The notes: generated from the letters alone by a model not told the origin. A stretch of 64,000 nucleotides of DNA from Mimachlamys varia (GCA_947623455.1 OX392532.1:53261058-53325057); one strand, 5' to 3'; positions 1-15,900 are shown, counted from the stretch's first letter. Numbers and translations: made by a program.

Positions 1-3000
1 ACTGTTCTATACATGTACGCAAACAATATGAAGTGTTCTACATGTACACAAACAATATGTACTGTTCTATACATGTACACAAACAATATATAATGTTCTA
101 TACATGTACACAAACAATATATACTGTTCTATACATGTACGCAAACAATATATACTGTTCTATACATGTACACAAACAATATATACTGTTCTATACATGT
201 ACGCAAACAATATATACTGTTCTATACATGTACGCAAACAATATATACTGTTCTATACATGTACACAAACAATATATACTGTTCTATACATGTACACAAA
301 CAATATATACTGTTATATACATGTACACAACAATATGTACTGTTCTACATTAACACAAACAATATATACTGTTCTATACATGTACGCAAACAATATGAAG
401 TGTTCTACATGTACACAAACAATATATACTGTTCTACATGTACACAAACAATATATACTGTTCTACATGTACACAAACAATATATACTGTTCTATACATG
501 TACGCAAACAATATGTACTGTTCTACATGTACGCAAACAATATATACTGTTCTACATGTACACAAACAATATATACTGTTCTATACATGTACGCAAACAA
601 TATGTACTGTTCTACATGTACACAAACAATATATACTGTTCTACATGTACGCAAACAATATATACTGTTCTATACATGTACGCAAACAATATGAAGTGTT
701 CTACATGTACGCAAACAATATGAAGTGTTCTACATGTATAAAAACAATATATACTGTTCTACATGTACACAAACAATATATACTGTTCTACATGTACACA
801 CACAATATATACTGTTCTACATGTACACAAACAATATGAAGTGTTCTATACATGTACACAAACAATATATAGTGTTCTACATGTACACAAAAAATATATA
901 CTGTTCTACATGTACACAAACAATATATACTGTTCTACATGTACACAAACAATATATACTGTTCTATACATGTACACAAACAATATATACTGTTCTATAC
1001 ATGTACACAAACAATATATACTGTTCTACATGTACGCAAACAATATGAAGTGTTCTATACATGTACACAAACAATATATAGTGTTCTACATGTACACAAA
1101 CAATATATACTGTTCTATACATGTACACAAACAATATATACTGTTCTACATGTACACAAACAATATATACTGTTCTACATGTACACAAACAATATATACT
1201 GTTCTATACATGTACACAAACAATATATACTGTTCTACATGTACACACACAATATATACTGTTCTATACATGTACACAAACAACATATACTGTTCTACAT
1301 GTACGCAAACAATATGAAGTGTTCTATACATGTACACAAACAATATATACTGTTCTACATGTACACAAACAATATATACTGTTCTACATGTACACAAACA
1401 ATATATACTGTTCTATACATGAACACAAACAATATACACTGTTCTACATGTACGCAAACAATATGAAGTGTTCTACATGTACAAAAACAATATATACTGT
1501 TCTACATGTACGCAAACAATATATACTGTTCTACATGTACACAAACAATATATACTGTTCTACATGTACACACACAATATATACTGTTCTACATGTACAC
1601 AAACAATATGAAGTGTTCTATACATGTACACAAACAATATATAGTGTTCTACATGTACACAAAAAATATATACTGTTCTACATGTACACAAACAATATAT
1701 ACTGTTCTACATGTACACAAACAATATATACTGTTCTATACATGTACACAAACAATATATACTGTTCTATACATGTACACAAACAATATATACTGTTCTA
1801 CATGTACGCAAACAATATGAAGTGTTCTATACATGTACACAAACAATATATAGTGTTCTACATGTACACAAACAATATATACTGTTCTATACATGTACAC
1901 AAACAATATATACTGTTCTACATGTACACAAACAATATATACTGTTCTACATGTACACAAACAATATATACTATTCTATACATGTACACAAACAATATAT
2001 ACTGTTCTACATGTACACACACAATATATACTGTTCTATACATGTACACAAACAACATATACTGTTCTACATGTACGCAAACAATATGAAGTGTTCTATA
2101 CATGTACACAAACAATATATACTGTTCTACATGTACACAAACAATATATACTGTTCTACATGTACACAAAAAATATATACTGTTCTATACATGAACACAA
2201 ACAATATACACTGTTCTACATGTACGCAAACAATATGAAGTGTTCTACATGTACAAAAACAATATATACTGTTCTACATGTACGCAAACAATATATACTG
2301 TTCTACATGTACACAAACAATATATACTGTTCTACATGTACGCAAACAATATGAAGTGTTCTACATGTACAAAAACAATATGAACCTTTCTACATGTACA
2401 CAAACAATATATACTGTTCTATACATGTATGCAAACAATATATACTGTTCTATACATGTACGCAAACAATATGAAGTGTTCTACATGTACACAAACAATA
2501 TGTACTGTTCTATACATGTACACAAACAATATATAATGTTCTATACATGTACACAAACAATATATACTGTTCTATACATGTACGCAAACAATATATACTG
2601 TTCTATACATGTACACAAACAATATATACTGTTCTATACATGTACGCAAACAATATATACTGTTCTATACATGTACGCAAACAATATATACTGTTCTATA
2701 CATGTACACAAACAATATATACTGTTCTATACATGTACACAAACAATATATACTGTTATATACATGTACACAACAATATGTACTGTTCTACATTAACACA
2801 AACAATATATACTGTTCTATACATGTACGCAAACAATATGAAGTGTTCTACATGTACACAAACAATATATACTGTTCTACATGTACACAAACAATATATA
2901 CTGTTCTACATGTACACAAACAATATATACTGTTCTATACATGTACGCAAACAATATGTACTGTTCTACATGTACGCAAACAATATATACTGTTCTACAT

Positions 3001-5619
3001 GTACACAAACAATATATACTGTTCTATACATGTACGCAAACAATATGTACTGTTCTACATGTACACAAACAATATATACTGTTCTACATGTACGCAAACA
3101 ATATATACTGTTCTATACATGTACGCAAACAATATGAAGTGTTCTACATGTACGCAAACAATATGAAGTGTTCTACATGTATAAAAACAATATATACTGT
3201 TCTACATGTACACAAACAATATATACTGTTCTACATGTACACACACAATATATACTGTTCTACATGTACACAAACAATATGAAGTGTTCTATACATGTAC
3301 ACAAACAATATATAGTGTTCTACATGTACACAAAAAATATATACTGTTCTACATGTACACAAACAATATATACTGTTCTACATGTACACAAACAATATAT
3401 ACTGTTCTATACATGTACACAAACAATATATACTGTTCTATACATGTACACAAACAATATATACTGTTCTACATGTACGCAAACAATATGAAGTGTTCTA
3501 TACATGTACACAAACAATATATAGTGTTCTACATGTACACAAACAATATATACTGTTCTATACATGTACACAAACAATATATACTGTTCTACATGTACAC
3601 AAACAATATATACTGTTCTACATGTACACAAACAATATATACTGTTCTATACATGTACACAAACAATATATACTGTTCTACATGTACACACACAATATAT
3701 ACTGTTCTATACATGTACACAAACAACATATACTGTTCTACATGTATGCAAACAATATGAAGTGTTCTATACATGTACACAAACAATATATACTGTTCTA
3801 CATGTACACAAACAATATATACTGTTCTACATGTACACAAACAATATATACTGTTCTATACATGAACACAAACAATATACACTGTTCTACATGTACGCAA
3901 ACAATATGAAGTGTTCTACATGTACAAAAACAATATATACTGTTCTACATGTACGCAAACAATATATACTGTTCTACATGTACACAAACAATATATACTG
4001 TTCTACATGTACGCAAACAATATGAAGTGTTCTACATGTACAAAAACAATATGAACCTTTCTACATGTACACAAACAATATATACTGTTCTATACATGTA
4101 CGCAAACAATATATACTGTTCTATACATGTACGCAAACAATATGAAGTGTTCTACATGTACACAAACAATATGTACTGTTCTATACATGTACACAAACAA
4201 TATATAATGTTCTATACATGTACACAAACAATATATACTGTTCTATACATGTACACAAACAATATATACTGTTCTATACATGTACGCAAACAATATATAC
4301 TGTTCTATACATGTACACAAACAATATATACTGTTCTATACATGTACGCAAACAATATATACTGTTCTATACATGTACGCAAACAATATATACTGTTCTA
4401 TACATGTACACAAACAATATATACTGTTCTATACATGTACACAAACAATATATACTGTTCTATACATGTACACAACAATATGTACTGTTCTACATTAACA
4501 CAAACAATATATACTGTTCTATACATGTACGCAAACAATATGAAGTGTTCTACATGTACACAAACAATATATACTGTTCTACATGTACACAAACAATATA
4601 TACTGTTCTATACATGTACGCAAACAATATGTACTGTTCTACATGTACGCAAACAATATATACTGTTCTACATGTACACAAACAATATATACTGTTCTAT
4701 ACATGTACGCAAACAATATGTACTGTTCTACATGTACACAAACAATATATACTGTTCTACATGTACGCAAACAATATATACTGTTCTATACATGTACGCA
4801 AACAATATGAAGTGTTCTACATGTACGCAAACAATATGAAGTGTTCTACATGTATAAAAACAATATATACTGTTCTACATGTACACAAACAATATATACT
4901 GTTCTACATGTACACAAACAATATATACTGTTCTACATGTACACAAACAATATGAAGTGTTCTACATGTATGCAAACAATATGTACTGTTCTACATGTAC
5001 ACAAACAATATATACCGTTCTATATGTACACAAACAATATATACTGTTTTACATGTACACAAACAATATATACTGTTCTACATGTACACAAACAATATGT
5101 ACTGTTCTACATATACACAAACAATATGTACTGTTCTACATGTACACAAAAAATATATACTGTTCTACATGTACACAAACAATATGTACTGTTCTACATG
5201 TACACAAACAATATATACTGTTCTACATGTACACAAACAATATATACTGTTCTACATGTACACAAACAATATATACTGTTCAACATGTACACAAACAATA
5301 TATACTGTTCTACATGTACACAAACAATATGTACTGTTCTACATGTACACAAACAATATATACTGTTCTACATGTACACAAACAATATATACTGTTCTAC
5401 ATGTACACAAACAATATGTACTGTTCTTCATGTACACAAACAACATGTACTGTTCTACATGTACACAAACAACATGTACTGTTCTACATGTACACAAACA
5501 ACATGTACTGTTCTACATGTACACAAACAACATGTACTGTTCTTCATGTACACAAACAATATGTACTGTTTTACATGTACACAAACAATATATACTGTTC
5601 TACATGTACACAAACAATA
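1..5619. repeat. 29/31-bp minisatellite with higher-order structure
   Basis: The unit is built on ACTGTTCTACATGTACACAA followed by ACAATATAT. Two length classes differ by an extra TA (TCTATACATG versus TCTACATG), giving 31 or 29 bp, and there are roughly 190 units. Common variants are CGCAAAC for CACAAAC and GAAGTG for TACTG. Long blocks recur 2443 bp apart (for example 104-694 and 2547-3137). A 772-bp block (about 964-1735) recurs at once (1736-2507), and blocks also recur 1671 bp apart (2278 and 3949). The array reaches the left edge of the window and is truncated there. Confidence 0.97.
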
Positions 5620-6395
5620 TAAGTCTCTATACGGGTTGTCTGGTCCAGGGTCTGAGTGAAGTCTCTATATGGGTTGTCTGGCCCAGGGTCTCAGTGAAGT
5701 CTCTAAATAATGTATATGGGTTGTCTGGCCCAGGGTCTGAGTGAAGTCTCTATATGGGTTGTCTGGCCCAGGGTCTGAGTGAAGTCTCTATATGGGTTCT
5801 CCAGCCCCGGGTCTCAGTGAAATCTCTATACAGGTTGTCTGGCCCAGGGTCTGAGTGAAGTCTCTATATGGGTTGTCTGGCCCAGGGTCTGAGTGAAGTT
5901 GCTATATTGGTTGTCTGGCCCAGGGTCTCAGTGAAGTCTCTATATGGGTTGTCTGGCCCAGGGTCTGAGTGAAGTCTCTATATGGGTTGTCTGGTCTAGG
6001 GTCTCAGTGAAGTCTCTATATGGGTTGTCTGGCCCAGGGTCTCAATGAAGTCTCTATATGGGATGTCTGGCCCAAGGTCTGAGTGAAGTCTCTATATGGG
6101 ATGTCTGGCCCAGGGTCTAAGTGAAGTCTCTATATGGGATGTCTGGCCCAGGGTCTCATTGAAGTCTCTATATGGGTTGTCTGGCCCAGGGTCTGAGTGA
6201 AGTCTCTATATGGGTTGTCTGGCCCAGGGTCTGAGTGAAGTCTCTATATGGGTTGTCTGGCCCAGGGTCTGAGTGAAGTCTCTATATGGGATGTTTGGCG
6301 CAGGGTCTGAGTGAAGTCTCTATATGGGATGTCTGGCCCAGGGTCTGAGTGAAGTCTCTATATGGGATGTTATGCCTAGGGTCTCAGTGAACTGC
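5620..6395. repeat. 38-bp minisatellite
   Basis: About 20 units are built on GTCTCTATATGGGTTGTCTG followed by GCCCAGGGTCTGAGTGAA. Substitutions such as GGGATG for GGGTTG and CTCAGTG for CTGAGTG mark individual units. It directly abuts the 29/31-bp array. The stretch 6396-6703 that follows has no repeat and no coding sign and is probably the end of a 5' intron. Confidence 0.95.
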
Positions 6396-6703
6396 TATAT
6401 CATCAATGTGTTTTTCTCTAAATGCTCAGCCATATAAAGGTTACAGGGGGATCACATTAATGATGACATGATGAAAATTGTTTCTGCCCCTTCTAAGCTT
6501 TGTAATTTCTTCACATGTGCCAAGTTACATGTTCTTAACAACAATCTTGTACTGTCTGCACATTACATATCAAGGAAAACCATGTTTCCACAAACACCTT
6601 AAGATAAATTAAAAGGTTTTAAATTTTTAAAAATATTTTCATGAAATCACTCAGACTCTTGTTAATCACCAGTCAATATAATTGACATCTCTTGTGATTT
6701 TAG

Positions 6704-6912
6704 GGCCCTGTCAAAAGAAAGAAAATTGACAGAAAACAACATTGCCATGACAACAACTAAGAAAATCGACCAATCAGCAGCAGGCGAGGTTGTCATGGTG
6801 ACGGGAGGGGCTGGATTTCTGGGACAACACATTGTGTGCCACCTACAGGAGAAGGCCAGCCACGTGTCAGAAATCCGAGTACTAGACACACGCCCATACT
6901 CAAATAAGCTTG
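6704..6912 (+). CDS. HSD3B-like: HSD3B-like exon with start codon and NAD-binding motif
   Basis: An acceptor-like TTTTAG ends at 6703 and the donor GTATGT starts at 6913. The stretch 6704-6746 is in frame without a stop but has no upstream ATG, so it is probably 5' UTR of a second exon. Coding starts at ATG 6747 (MTTTKKIDQ) and runs to residue 55 plus one base of codon 56. It carries the TGGAGFLG dinucleotide-binding loop and the EIRVLD strand typical of the family. A TTG codon at 6726 is in frame but is not a likely start in an animal gene. Confidence 0.88.
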
Positions 6913-9900
6913 GTATGTTCCTTTTACATGGAGTATTTAGAAGACAATTGTAGTGAACATTATTATAATTTTGTGTATTTTGTATCACATATTATATAAA
7001 TATCTGAACAAAATACAAAAATATTTTCTATATAGTAAAATACATTAGTGGACTTGATATAGAGGTTTTTAAACAATAACAGATATACATCATTATAGAG
7101 TTGGTTCTACACTCGGTATACAGGTGGCCGTTAGTGTCGGGTATTTATACATTATACAGAGTCCGTTCTACACTCGGTATACAGGCGGCCGTTAGTGTGG
7201 GGTATTTATACATTATACAGAGTCCGTTCTACACTCAGTATACCGGTGGCCATTAGTGTCGGGTATTTACTACATTATACAGAGTCGGTTCTACACTCGG
7301 TATACAGGTGGCCGTTAGTGTCCGGTATTTACTACATTATACAGAGTCGGTTCTACACTCGGTATACAGGCGGCCGTTAGTGTCGGGTATTTATACATTA
7401 TACAGAGTCGGTTCTACACTCGGTATACAGGTGGCCGTTAGTGTCGGGTATTTATACATTATACAGAGTCCGTTCTACACTCAGTATACCGGTGGCCATT
7501 AGTGTCGGGTATTTACTACATTATACAGAGTCGGTTCTACACTCGGTATACAGGTGGCCGTTAGTGTTGGGTATTTACTACATTATACAGAGTCGGTTCT
7601 ACACTCGGTATACAGGTGGCCGTTAGTGTCGGGTATTTACAACATTATACAGAGTCGGTTCTACACTCGGTATACAGGTGGCCGTTAGTGTCGGGTATTT
7701 ACTACATTATACAGAGTCGGTTCTACACTCGGTATACAGGTGGCCGTTAGTGTTGGGTATTTACTACATTATACAGAGTCCGTTCTACACTCGGTATACA
7801 GGTGGCCATTAGTGTCGGGTATTTACAACATTATACAGAGTCGGTTCTACACTCGGTATACAGGTGGCCGTTAGTGTCGGGTATTTACTACATTATACAG
7901 AGTCGGTTCTACACTCGGTATACAGGTGGCCGTTAGTGTTGGGTATTTACTACATTATACAGAGTTGGTTCTACACTCGGTATACAGGTGGCCGTTAGTG
8001 TCGGGTATTTACTACATTATACAGAGTCGGTTCTACACTCGGTATACAGGTGGCCGTTAGTGTTGGGTATTTACTACATTATACAGAGTCCGTTCTACAC
8101 TCGGTATACAGGTGGCCGTTAGTGTTGGGTATTTACTACATTATACAGAGTCCGTTCTACACTCGGTATACAGGTGGCCATTAGTGTTGGGTATTTATAC
8201 ATTATACAGAGTCCGTTCTACACTCGGTATACAGGTGGCCGTTAGTGTTGGGTATTTACTACATTATACAGAGTCGGTTCTACACTCGGTATACAGGTGG
8301 CCGTTAGTGTTGGGTATTTACTACATTATACAGAGATCGTTCTACACTCGGTATACAGGTGGCCATTAGTGTTGGGTATTTACTACATTATACAGAGTCG
8401 GTTCTACACTCGGTATACAGGTGGTCATTAGTGTAGGGTATTTACTACATTATACAGAGTCCGTTCTACACTCGGTATACAGGTGGCCGTTAGTGTTGGG
8501 TATTTACTACATTATACAGAGTTGGTTCTACACTCGGTATACAGGTGGCCGTTAGTGTCGGGTATTTACTACATTATACAGAGTCCGTTCTACACTCGGT
8601 ATACAGGTGGTCATTAGTGTGGGGTATTTACTACATTATACAGAGTCCGTTCTACACTCGGTATACAGGTGGTCGTTAGTGTTGGGTATTTACAACATTA
8701 TACAGAGTCCGTTCTACACTCGGTATACAGGTGGCCGTTAGTGTTGGGTATTTACAACATTATACAGAGTTGGTTCTACACTCGGTATACAGGTAGCCGT
8801 TAGTGTTGGGTATTTACAACATTATACAGAGTCCGTTCTACACTCGGTATACAGGTGGCCGTTAGTGTTGGGTATTTACAACATTATACAGAGTCCGTTC
8901 TACACTCGGTATACAGGTGGCCGTTAGTGTTGGGTATTTACAACATTATACAGAGTTGGTTCTACACTCGGTATACAGGTGGCCGTTAGTGTTGGGTATT
9001 TACAACATTATACAGAGTCCGTTCTACACTCGGTATACAGGTGGCCGTTAGTGTAGGGTATTTACAACATTATACAGAGTCCGTTCTACACTCGGTATAC
9101 AGGTGGCCGTTAGTGTAGGGTATTTACTACATTATACAGAGTCGGTTCTACACTCGGTATACAGGTGGTCATTAGTGTGGGGTATTTACTACATTATACA
9201 GAGTCGGTTCTACACTCAGTATACAGGTGGCCGTTAGTGTCGGGTATTTATACATTATACAGAGTTCGTTCTACACTCGGTATACAGGCGGCCGTTAGTG
9301 TTGGGTATTTACTACATTATACAGAGTCGGTTCTACACTCAGTATACAGGTGGTCATTAGTGTCGGGTATTTATACATTATACAGAGTCCGTTCTACACT
9401 CGGTATACAGGTGGCCGTTAGTGTCGGGTATTTACTACATTATACAGAGTCGGTTCTACACTCGGTATACAGGTGGTCATTAGTGTGGGGTATTTACTAC
9501 ATTATACATAGTCGGTTCTACACTCAGTATACAGGTGATCATTAGTGTGGGGTATTTACTACATTATACAGAGTCGGTTCTACACTCGGTATACAGGTGG
9601 TCATTAGTGTGGGGTATTTACTACATTATACAGAGTCGGTTCTACACTCAGTATACAGGTGGTCATTAGTGTCGGGTATTTACTACATTATACAGAGTCC
9701 GTTCTACACTCGGTATACAGGTGGCCGTTAGTGTCGGGTATTTACTACATTATACAGAGTCCGTTCTACACTCAGTATACCGGTGGCCGTTAGTGTCGGG
9801 TATTTACTACATTATACAGAGTCGGTTCTACACTCGGTATACAGGTGATCATTAGTGTGGGGTATTTACTACATTATACAGAGTCGGTTCTACACTCGGT

Positions 9901-12900
9901 ATACAGGTGGTCGTTAGTGTTGGGTATTTACTACATTATACAGAGTCCGTTCTACACTCGGTATACAGGTGGTCGTTAGTGTCGGGTATTTACTACATTA
10001 TACAGAGTCCGTTCTACACTCGGTATACAGGTGGCCGTTAGTGTCGGGTATTTACTACATTATACAGAGTCCGTTCTACACTCGGTATACAGGTGGTCGT
10101 TAGTGTCGGGTATTTACTACATTATACAGAGTCCGTTCTACACTCGGTATACAGGTGGTCGTTAGTGTGGGGTATTTACTACATTATACAGAGTCGGTTC
10201 TACACTCGGTATACAGGTGGCCGTTAGTGTCGGGTATTTACTACATTATAGAGAGTCCGTTCTACACTCGGTATACAGGTGGCCGTTAGTGTCGGGTATT
10301 TACCACATTATAGAGAGTCCGTTCTACACTCGGTATACAGGTGGCCGTTAGTGTCGGGTATTTACTACATTATACAGAGTCGGTTCTACACTCGGTATAC
10401 AGGTGGCCGTTAGTGTCGGGTATTTACCACATTATACAGAGTCGGTTCTACACTCGGTATACAGGTGGCCGTTAGTGTTGGGTATTTACTACATTATACA
10501 GAGTCGGTTCTACACTCGGTATACAGGTGGCCGTTAGTGTCGGGTATTTACTACATTATACAGAGTCGGTTCTACACTCGGTATACAGGTGGCCGTTAGT
10601 GTCGGGTATTTACCACATTATACAGAGTCGGTTCTACACTCGGTATACAGGTGGCCGTTAGTGTTGGGTATTTACTACATTATACAGAGTCGGTTCTACA
10701 CTCGGTATACAGGTGGCCGTTAGTGTCGGGTATTTACTACATTATACGGAGTCGGTTCTACACTCGGTATACAGGTGGTCATTAGTGTGGGGTATTTACT
10801 ACATTATACGGAGTCGGTTCTACACTCAGTATACAGGTGGTCATTAGTGTAGGGTATTTACTACATTATAAAGAGTCCGTTCTACACTCGGTATACAGGT
10901 GGCCGTTAGTGTTGGGTATTTACTACATTATACAGAGTTGGTTCTACACTCGGTATACAGGTGGCCGTTAGTGTTGGGTATTTACTACATTATACAGAGT
11001 CGGTTCTACACTAGGTATACAGGTGGCCGTTAGTGTCGGGTATTTACTACATTATACAGAGTCGGTTCTACACTCGGTATACAGGTGGCCGTTAGTGTCG
11101 GGTATTTACTACATTATACAGAGTCCGTTCTACACTCGGTATACAGGTGGCCGTTAGTGTTGGGTATTTACTACATTATACAGAGTCGGTTCTACACTCG
11201 GTATACAGGTGGTCATTAGTGTAGGGTATTTATAAATTATACAGAGTCCGTTCTACACTAGGTATACAGGTGGCCGTTAGTGTCGGCTATTTATACATTA
11301 TACAGAGTCCGTTCTACACTCGGTATACAGGTGGCCGTTAGTGTTGGGTATTTACAACATTATACAGAGTCGGTTCTACACTCGGTATACAGGTGGCCGT
11401 TAGTGTTGGGTATTTACAACATTATACAGAGTCGGTTCTACACTCGGTATACAGGTGGCCGTTAGTGTCGGGTATTTACTACATTATACAGAGTCCGTTC
11501 TACACTCGGTATACAGGTCGCCGTTAGTGTCGGGTATTTACCACATTATACAGAGTCGGTTCTACACTCGGTATACAGGTGGCCGTTAGTGTCGGGTATT
11601 TACAACATTATACAGAGTCCGTTCTACACTCGGTATACAGGTGGCCGTTAGTGTCGGGTATTTACTACATTATACAGAGTCGGTTCTACACTCGGTATAC
11701 AGGTGGCCGTTAGTGTTGGGTATTTACTACATTATACAGAGTCCGTTCTACACTAGGTATACAGGTGGTCATTAGTGTCGGGTATTTACTACATTATACA
11801 TAGTCGGTTCTACACTCGATATACAGGCGGCCGTTAGTGTCGAGTATTTATAAATTATACAGAGTCCGTTCTACACTAGGTATACAGGTGGCCGTTAGTG
11901 TCGGGTATTTATACATTATACAGAGTCTGTTCTACACTCGATATACAGGCGGCCGTTAGTGTCGAGTATTTATAAATTATACTGAGTCCGTTCTACACTC
12001 GATATACAGGCGGCCGTTAGTGTCGGGTACTCACTACATTTTAGAGAGTTGGTTCTACACTCGGTATACAGGTGGTCATTAGTGTCGGGTATTTACTACA
12101 TTATACAGAGTCGGTTCTACACTCGGTATACAGGTGGCCATTAGTGTCGGGTAATTACTACATTATACAGAGTCTGTTCTACACTCGGTATACAGGTGGC
12201 CATTAGTGTCGGGTATTTACTACATTATACAGAGTCTGTTCTACACTCGGTATACAGGTGGCCGTTAGTGTCGGGTAATTACTACATTATACAGAGTCTG
12301 TTCTACACTCGGTATACAGGTGGCCATTAGTGTCGGGTATTTACTACATTATACAGAGTCCGTTCTACACTCGGTATACAGGTGGCCGTTAGTGTCAGGT
12401 ACTTACTATATTAACAATATTTGGGTCTTTATATAATAGACAAATAATTTACTAATTATATTTAGACCAACTGAGTTTATGTTGCTATAGGTCACAAAGA
12501 ACCCATAACAATGACAACCAACATGATGTTATGTTGATATACTCTATACGGGGAAATTTACGTCCTCTTTTAATTTTCGCCTGTTTCGCCCTCTCACCAC
12601 GAGGGCAAAAATTAAACGTGGGCTAACATTTGAAGATAAGTGTCAACATACAACCGATCGCCGTGACTACCATAGTGGATAAACAAAAGTAGATATAGAC
12701 TACTGCACATATGTAGTAATTAAAATTAAAAAATAAACCATATACTTTCATATTTTAATTTTATTCAATATTCCATTCAATATTAAACAATATATTTTAT
12801 TTAATTCAACATGTATACATGTAAGTTTAGAAACAGACGTCTTGAAACGAGACTAGCATTACAAAATCGCACCGAACGAGTCCAGAAAATCATTGAGCTA

Positions 12901-15900
12901 TGTCAGTCTACTCTATAGTAGACGGCCAGCTTGAGACATAAAATAACAAGACTGAAAACACAATGGTTAACCTTTTTATTGACTAGTTCTCACACTTCAA
13001 AAGGCATGTCCTAAAATCTACAAAAACAATACAGTGTATACTGTGTGGCTTTCAAAGTGCATGCACCGTGACCAGGTAAGTAGAGCTTATAAACACAGAG
13101 TTCAGATCAACACGATCGATCGATAGATTTCAATTACAGTGTGCTATAAATAACTATAATTTCCGGCCAGGAGAAACTAATTTTAAAACCAGTCGAAAAA
13201 GGATTTTCTGAAGGGCATCGGAGGGCGAATTTAACACTGGGCGAAAACGGATATATTTATGCGAGGGCGAAAATTTCCCGGGGCAAAAATTTCCCGGTAT
13301 ACAGTAGGTCACAGAGAACACATTACCATGACAACCAACATGATGTTTATTTTCCTTATATAGGTTACAGAGAGCCCATTACCATGACAACCAATATGAT
13401 GTGTACGTTGCTATAGGTCCTAGAGAACCCTTTACCATGACAATCAACATGATATTTTAGTTGCTATATATAGGTCACAGAGAACCCATTACCATGACAA
13501 CCAACATGTTTATGTTGCTATAGGTTACAGACAGCTCATGATGACCATCATGTTTATGTTGCTATAGGTCACAGAGAGTCCATTACTATGACAACTAACA
13601 CGTTTATGTTGCTATAGGTCACAGAGATCCCATTACCATGACAACCAACAGGATGTTTATATATAATAGGTCATAGAGATCCCATTACCATGACAACCAA
13701 CATGATGTTTATGTTGCTATAGGTCACAGAGAACCCATTACCATGACAACCAACAGGATGTTTATATTTAATAGGTCATAGAGAACCCATTACCATGACA
13801 ACCAACATGATGTTTATATTTAATAGGTCATAGAGAACCCATTACCATGACAACCAACATGATGTTTATGTTGCTATAGCTCACAGAGAGCCCATTACCA
13901 TGACAACCAATATGTTTATGTTGCTATAGGTCACAGAGAGCCCATTACCATGCCAACCAATATGTTTATGTTGCTATAGGTCACAGAGAGCCCATTACTA
14001 TGACAACTAACATGTTTATGTTGCTATAGGTCATAGAGAACCCATTACCATGACAACCAACATGATGTTTATGTTGCTATAGGTCACAGAGAACCCAAAC
14101 CCCTGACCAGTACCCTAGGAAATATCTGTGACCAGAAGACTGTCCATCAGGCTTGTCAGGGAGTGACCACAGTCATTCATGTGGCTGGATTGGTCAGCTA
14201 CGGAACATTTCCAGACATTGAAAGCATGACAACGATCAACGTCCAGGGTAGTGCCACTGTACCTGTATACTGTCATAACGTCCAGGGTAGCGCCACTGTA
14301 CCTGTATACTGTCATAACGTCCGGGGTAGCGCCACTGTACCTGTATACTGTCATAACGTCCAGGGTAGCGCCATGGTACCTGTATACTGTCATAACGTCC
14401 AGGGTAGCTCCACTGTACCTGTATACTGTCATAACGTCCAGGGTAGCACCACAATACCTGTATACTGTCGTACGTCCAGGGTAGCGCCACTGTACCTGTA
14501 TACTGTCGTACGTCCAGGGTAGCGCCACTGTACCTGTATACTGTCATAACGTCCAGGGTAGCGCCACTGTACCTGTATACTGTCATAACGTCCAGGGTAG
14601 CTCCACTGTACCTGTATACTGTCATAACGTCCAGGGTAGCACCACAATACCTGTATACTGTCGTACGTCCAGGGTAGCGCCACTGTACCTGTATACTGTC
14701 GTACGTCCAGGGTAGCGCCACTGTACCTGTATACTGTCATAACGTCCAGGGTAGCGCCACTGTACCTGTATACTGTCATAACGTCCAGGGTAGCGCCACT
14801 GTACCTGTATATACTGTCATAAAGTCCAGGGTAGCGCCACTGTACTTGTATAATGTCATAACGTCCAGGGTAGCGCCACTGTACCTGTATACTGTCATAA
14901 CATCCAGGGTAGCACCACTGTACCTGTATAATGTCGTAACGTCCAGGGTAGCGCCACTGTACTTGTATACTGTCATAAAGTCCAGGGTAGCGCCACTGTA
15001 CCTGTATACTGTCATAACGTCCAGGGTAGCGCCACTGTACCTGTATACTGTCATAACGTCCAGGGTAGCGCCACTGTACCTATATACTGTCATAGCGTCC
15101 AGGGTAACACCACTGTACCTGTATACTGTCATAACGTCCAGGGTAGCGCCACTGTACCTGTATAATGTCGTAACATCCAGGGTAGCGCCACTGTACCTGT
15201 ATATACTGTCATAAAGTCCAGGGTAGCGCCACTGTACCTGTATACTGTCATAACGTCCAGGGTAGCGCCACTGTACCTGTATACTGTCATAACGTCCAGG
15301 GTAGCACCACTGTACCTGTATACTGTCATAACGTCCAGGGTAGTGCCACTGTACCTGTATACTGTTGTCATGTCCAGGGTAGCGCCACTGTACCTGTATA
15401 ATGTTGCTATAGGTCACAGAGAGCCCATTACCATGCCAACCAATATGTTTATGTTGCTATAGGTCACAGAGAGCCCATTACTATGACAACTAACATGTTT
15501 ATGTTGCTATAGGTCATAGAGAACCCATTACCATGACAACCAACATCATGTTTATGTTGCTATAGGTCACAGAGAACCCAAGCCCCTGACCAGTACCCTA
15601 GGAAATATCTGTGACCAGAAGACTGTCCATCAGGCTTGTCAGGGAGTGACCACAGTCATTCATGTGGCTGGATTGGTCAGCTACGGAACATTTCCAGACA
15701 TTGAAAGCATGACAACGATCAACGTCCAAGGTAACGCCACTGTACCTGTATACTGTAATAACATCTAGGGTAGTGCCACTGTACCTGTATACTGTCATAA
15801 TGTCCAGGGTAGCGCCACTGTACCTGTATAATGTCATAATGTCCAGGGTAGCGCCACTGTACCTGTATACTGTCATAACGTCCAGGGTAGCGCCACTGTA

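Noticed and set aside
1..5619. CRISPR-like regular repeats
   Set aside because: Units are contiguous with no unique spacers, and the DNA is animal nuclear sequence, so it is a minisatellite.
33..5744. Many overlapping frames of 60-320 codons with MYTNNIYCS motifs
   Set aside because: They come from the 29/31-bp minisatellite. Overlapping open frames on both strands have no start context or domain.
6726..6746. TTG start codon for the HSD3B-like protein
   Set aside because: Animal genes rarely start at TTG. ATG 6747 is in the same frame and fits the family N-terminus.
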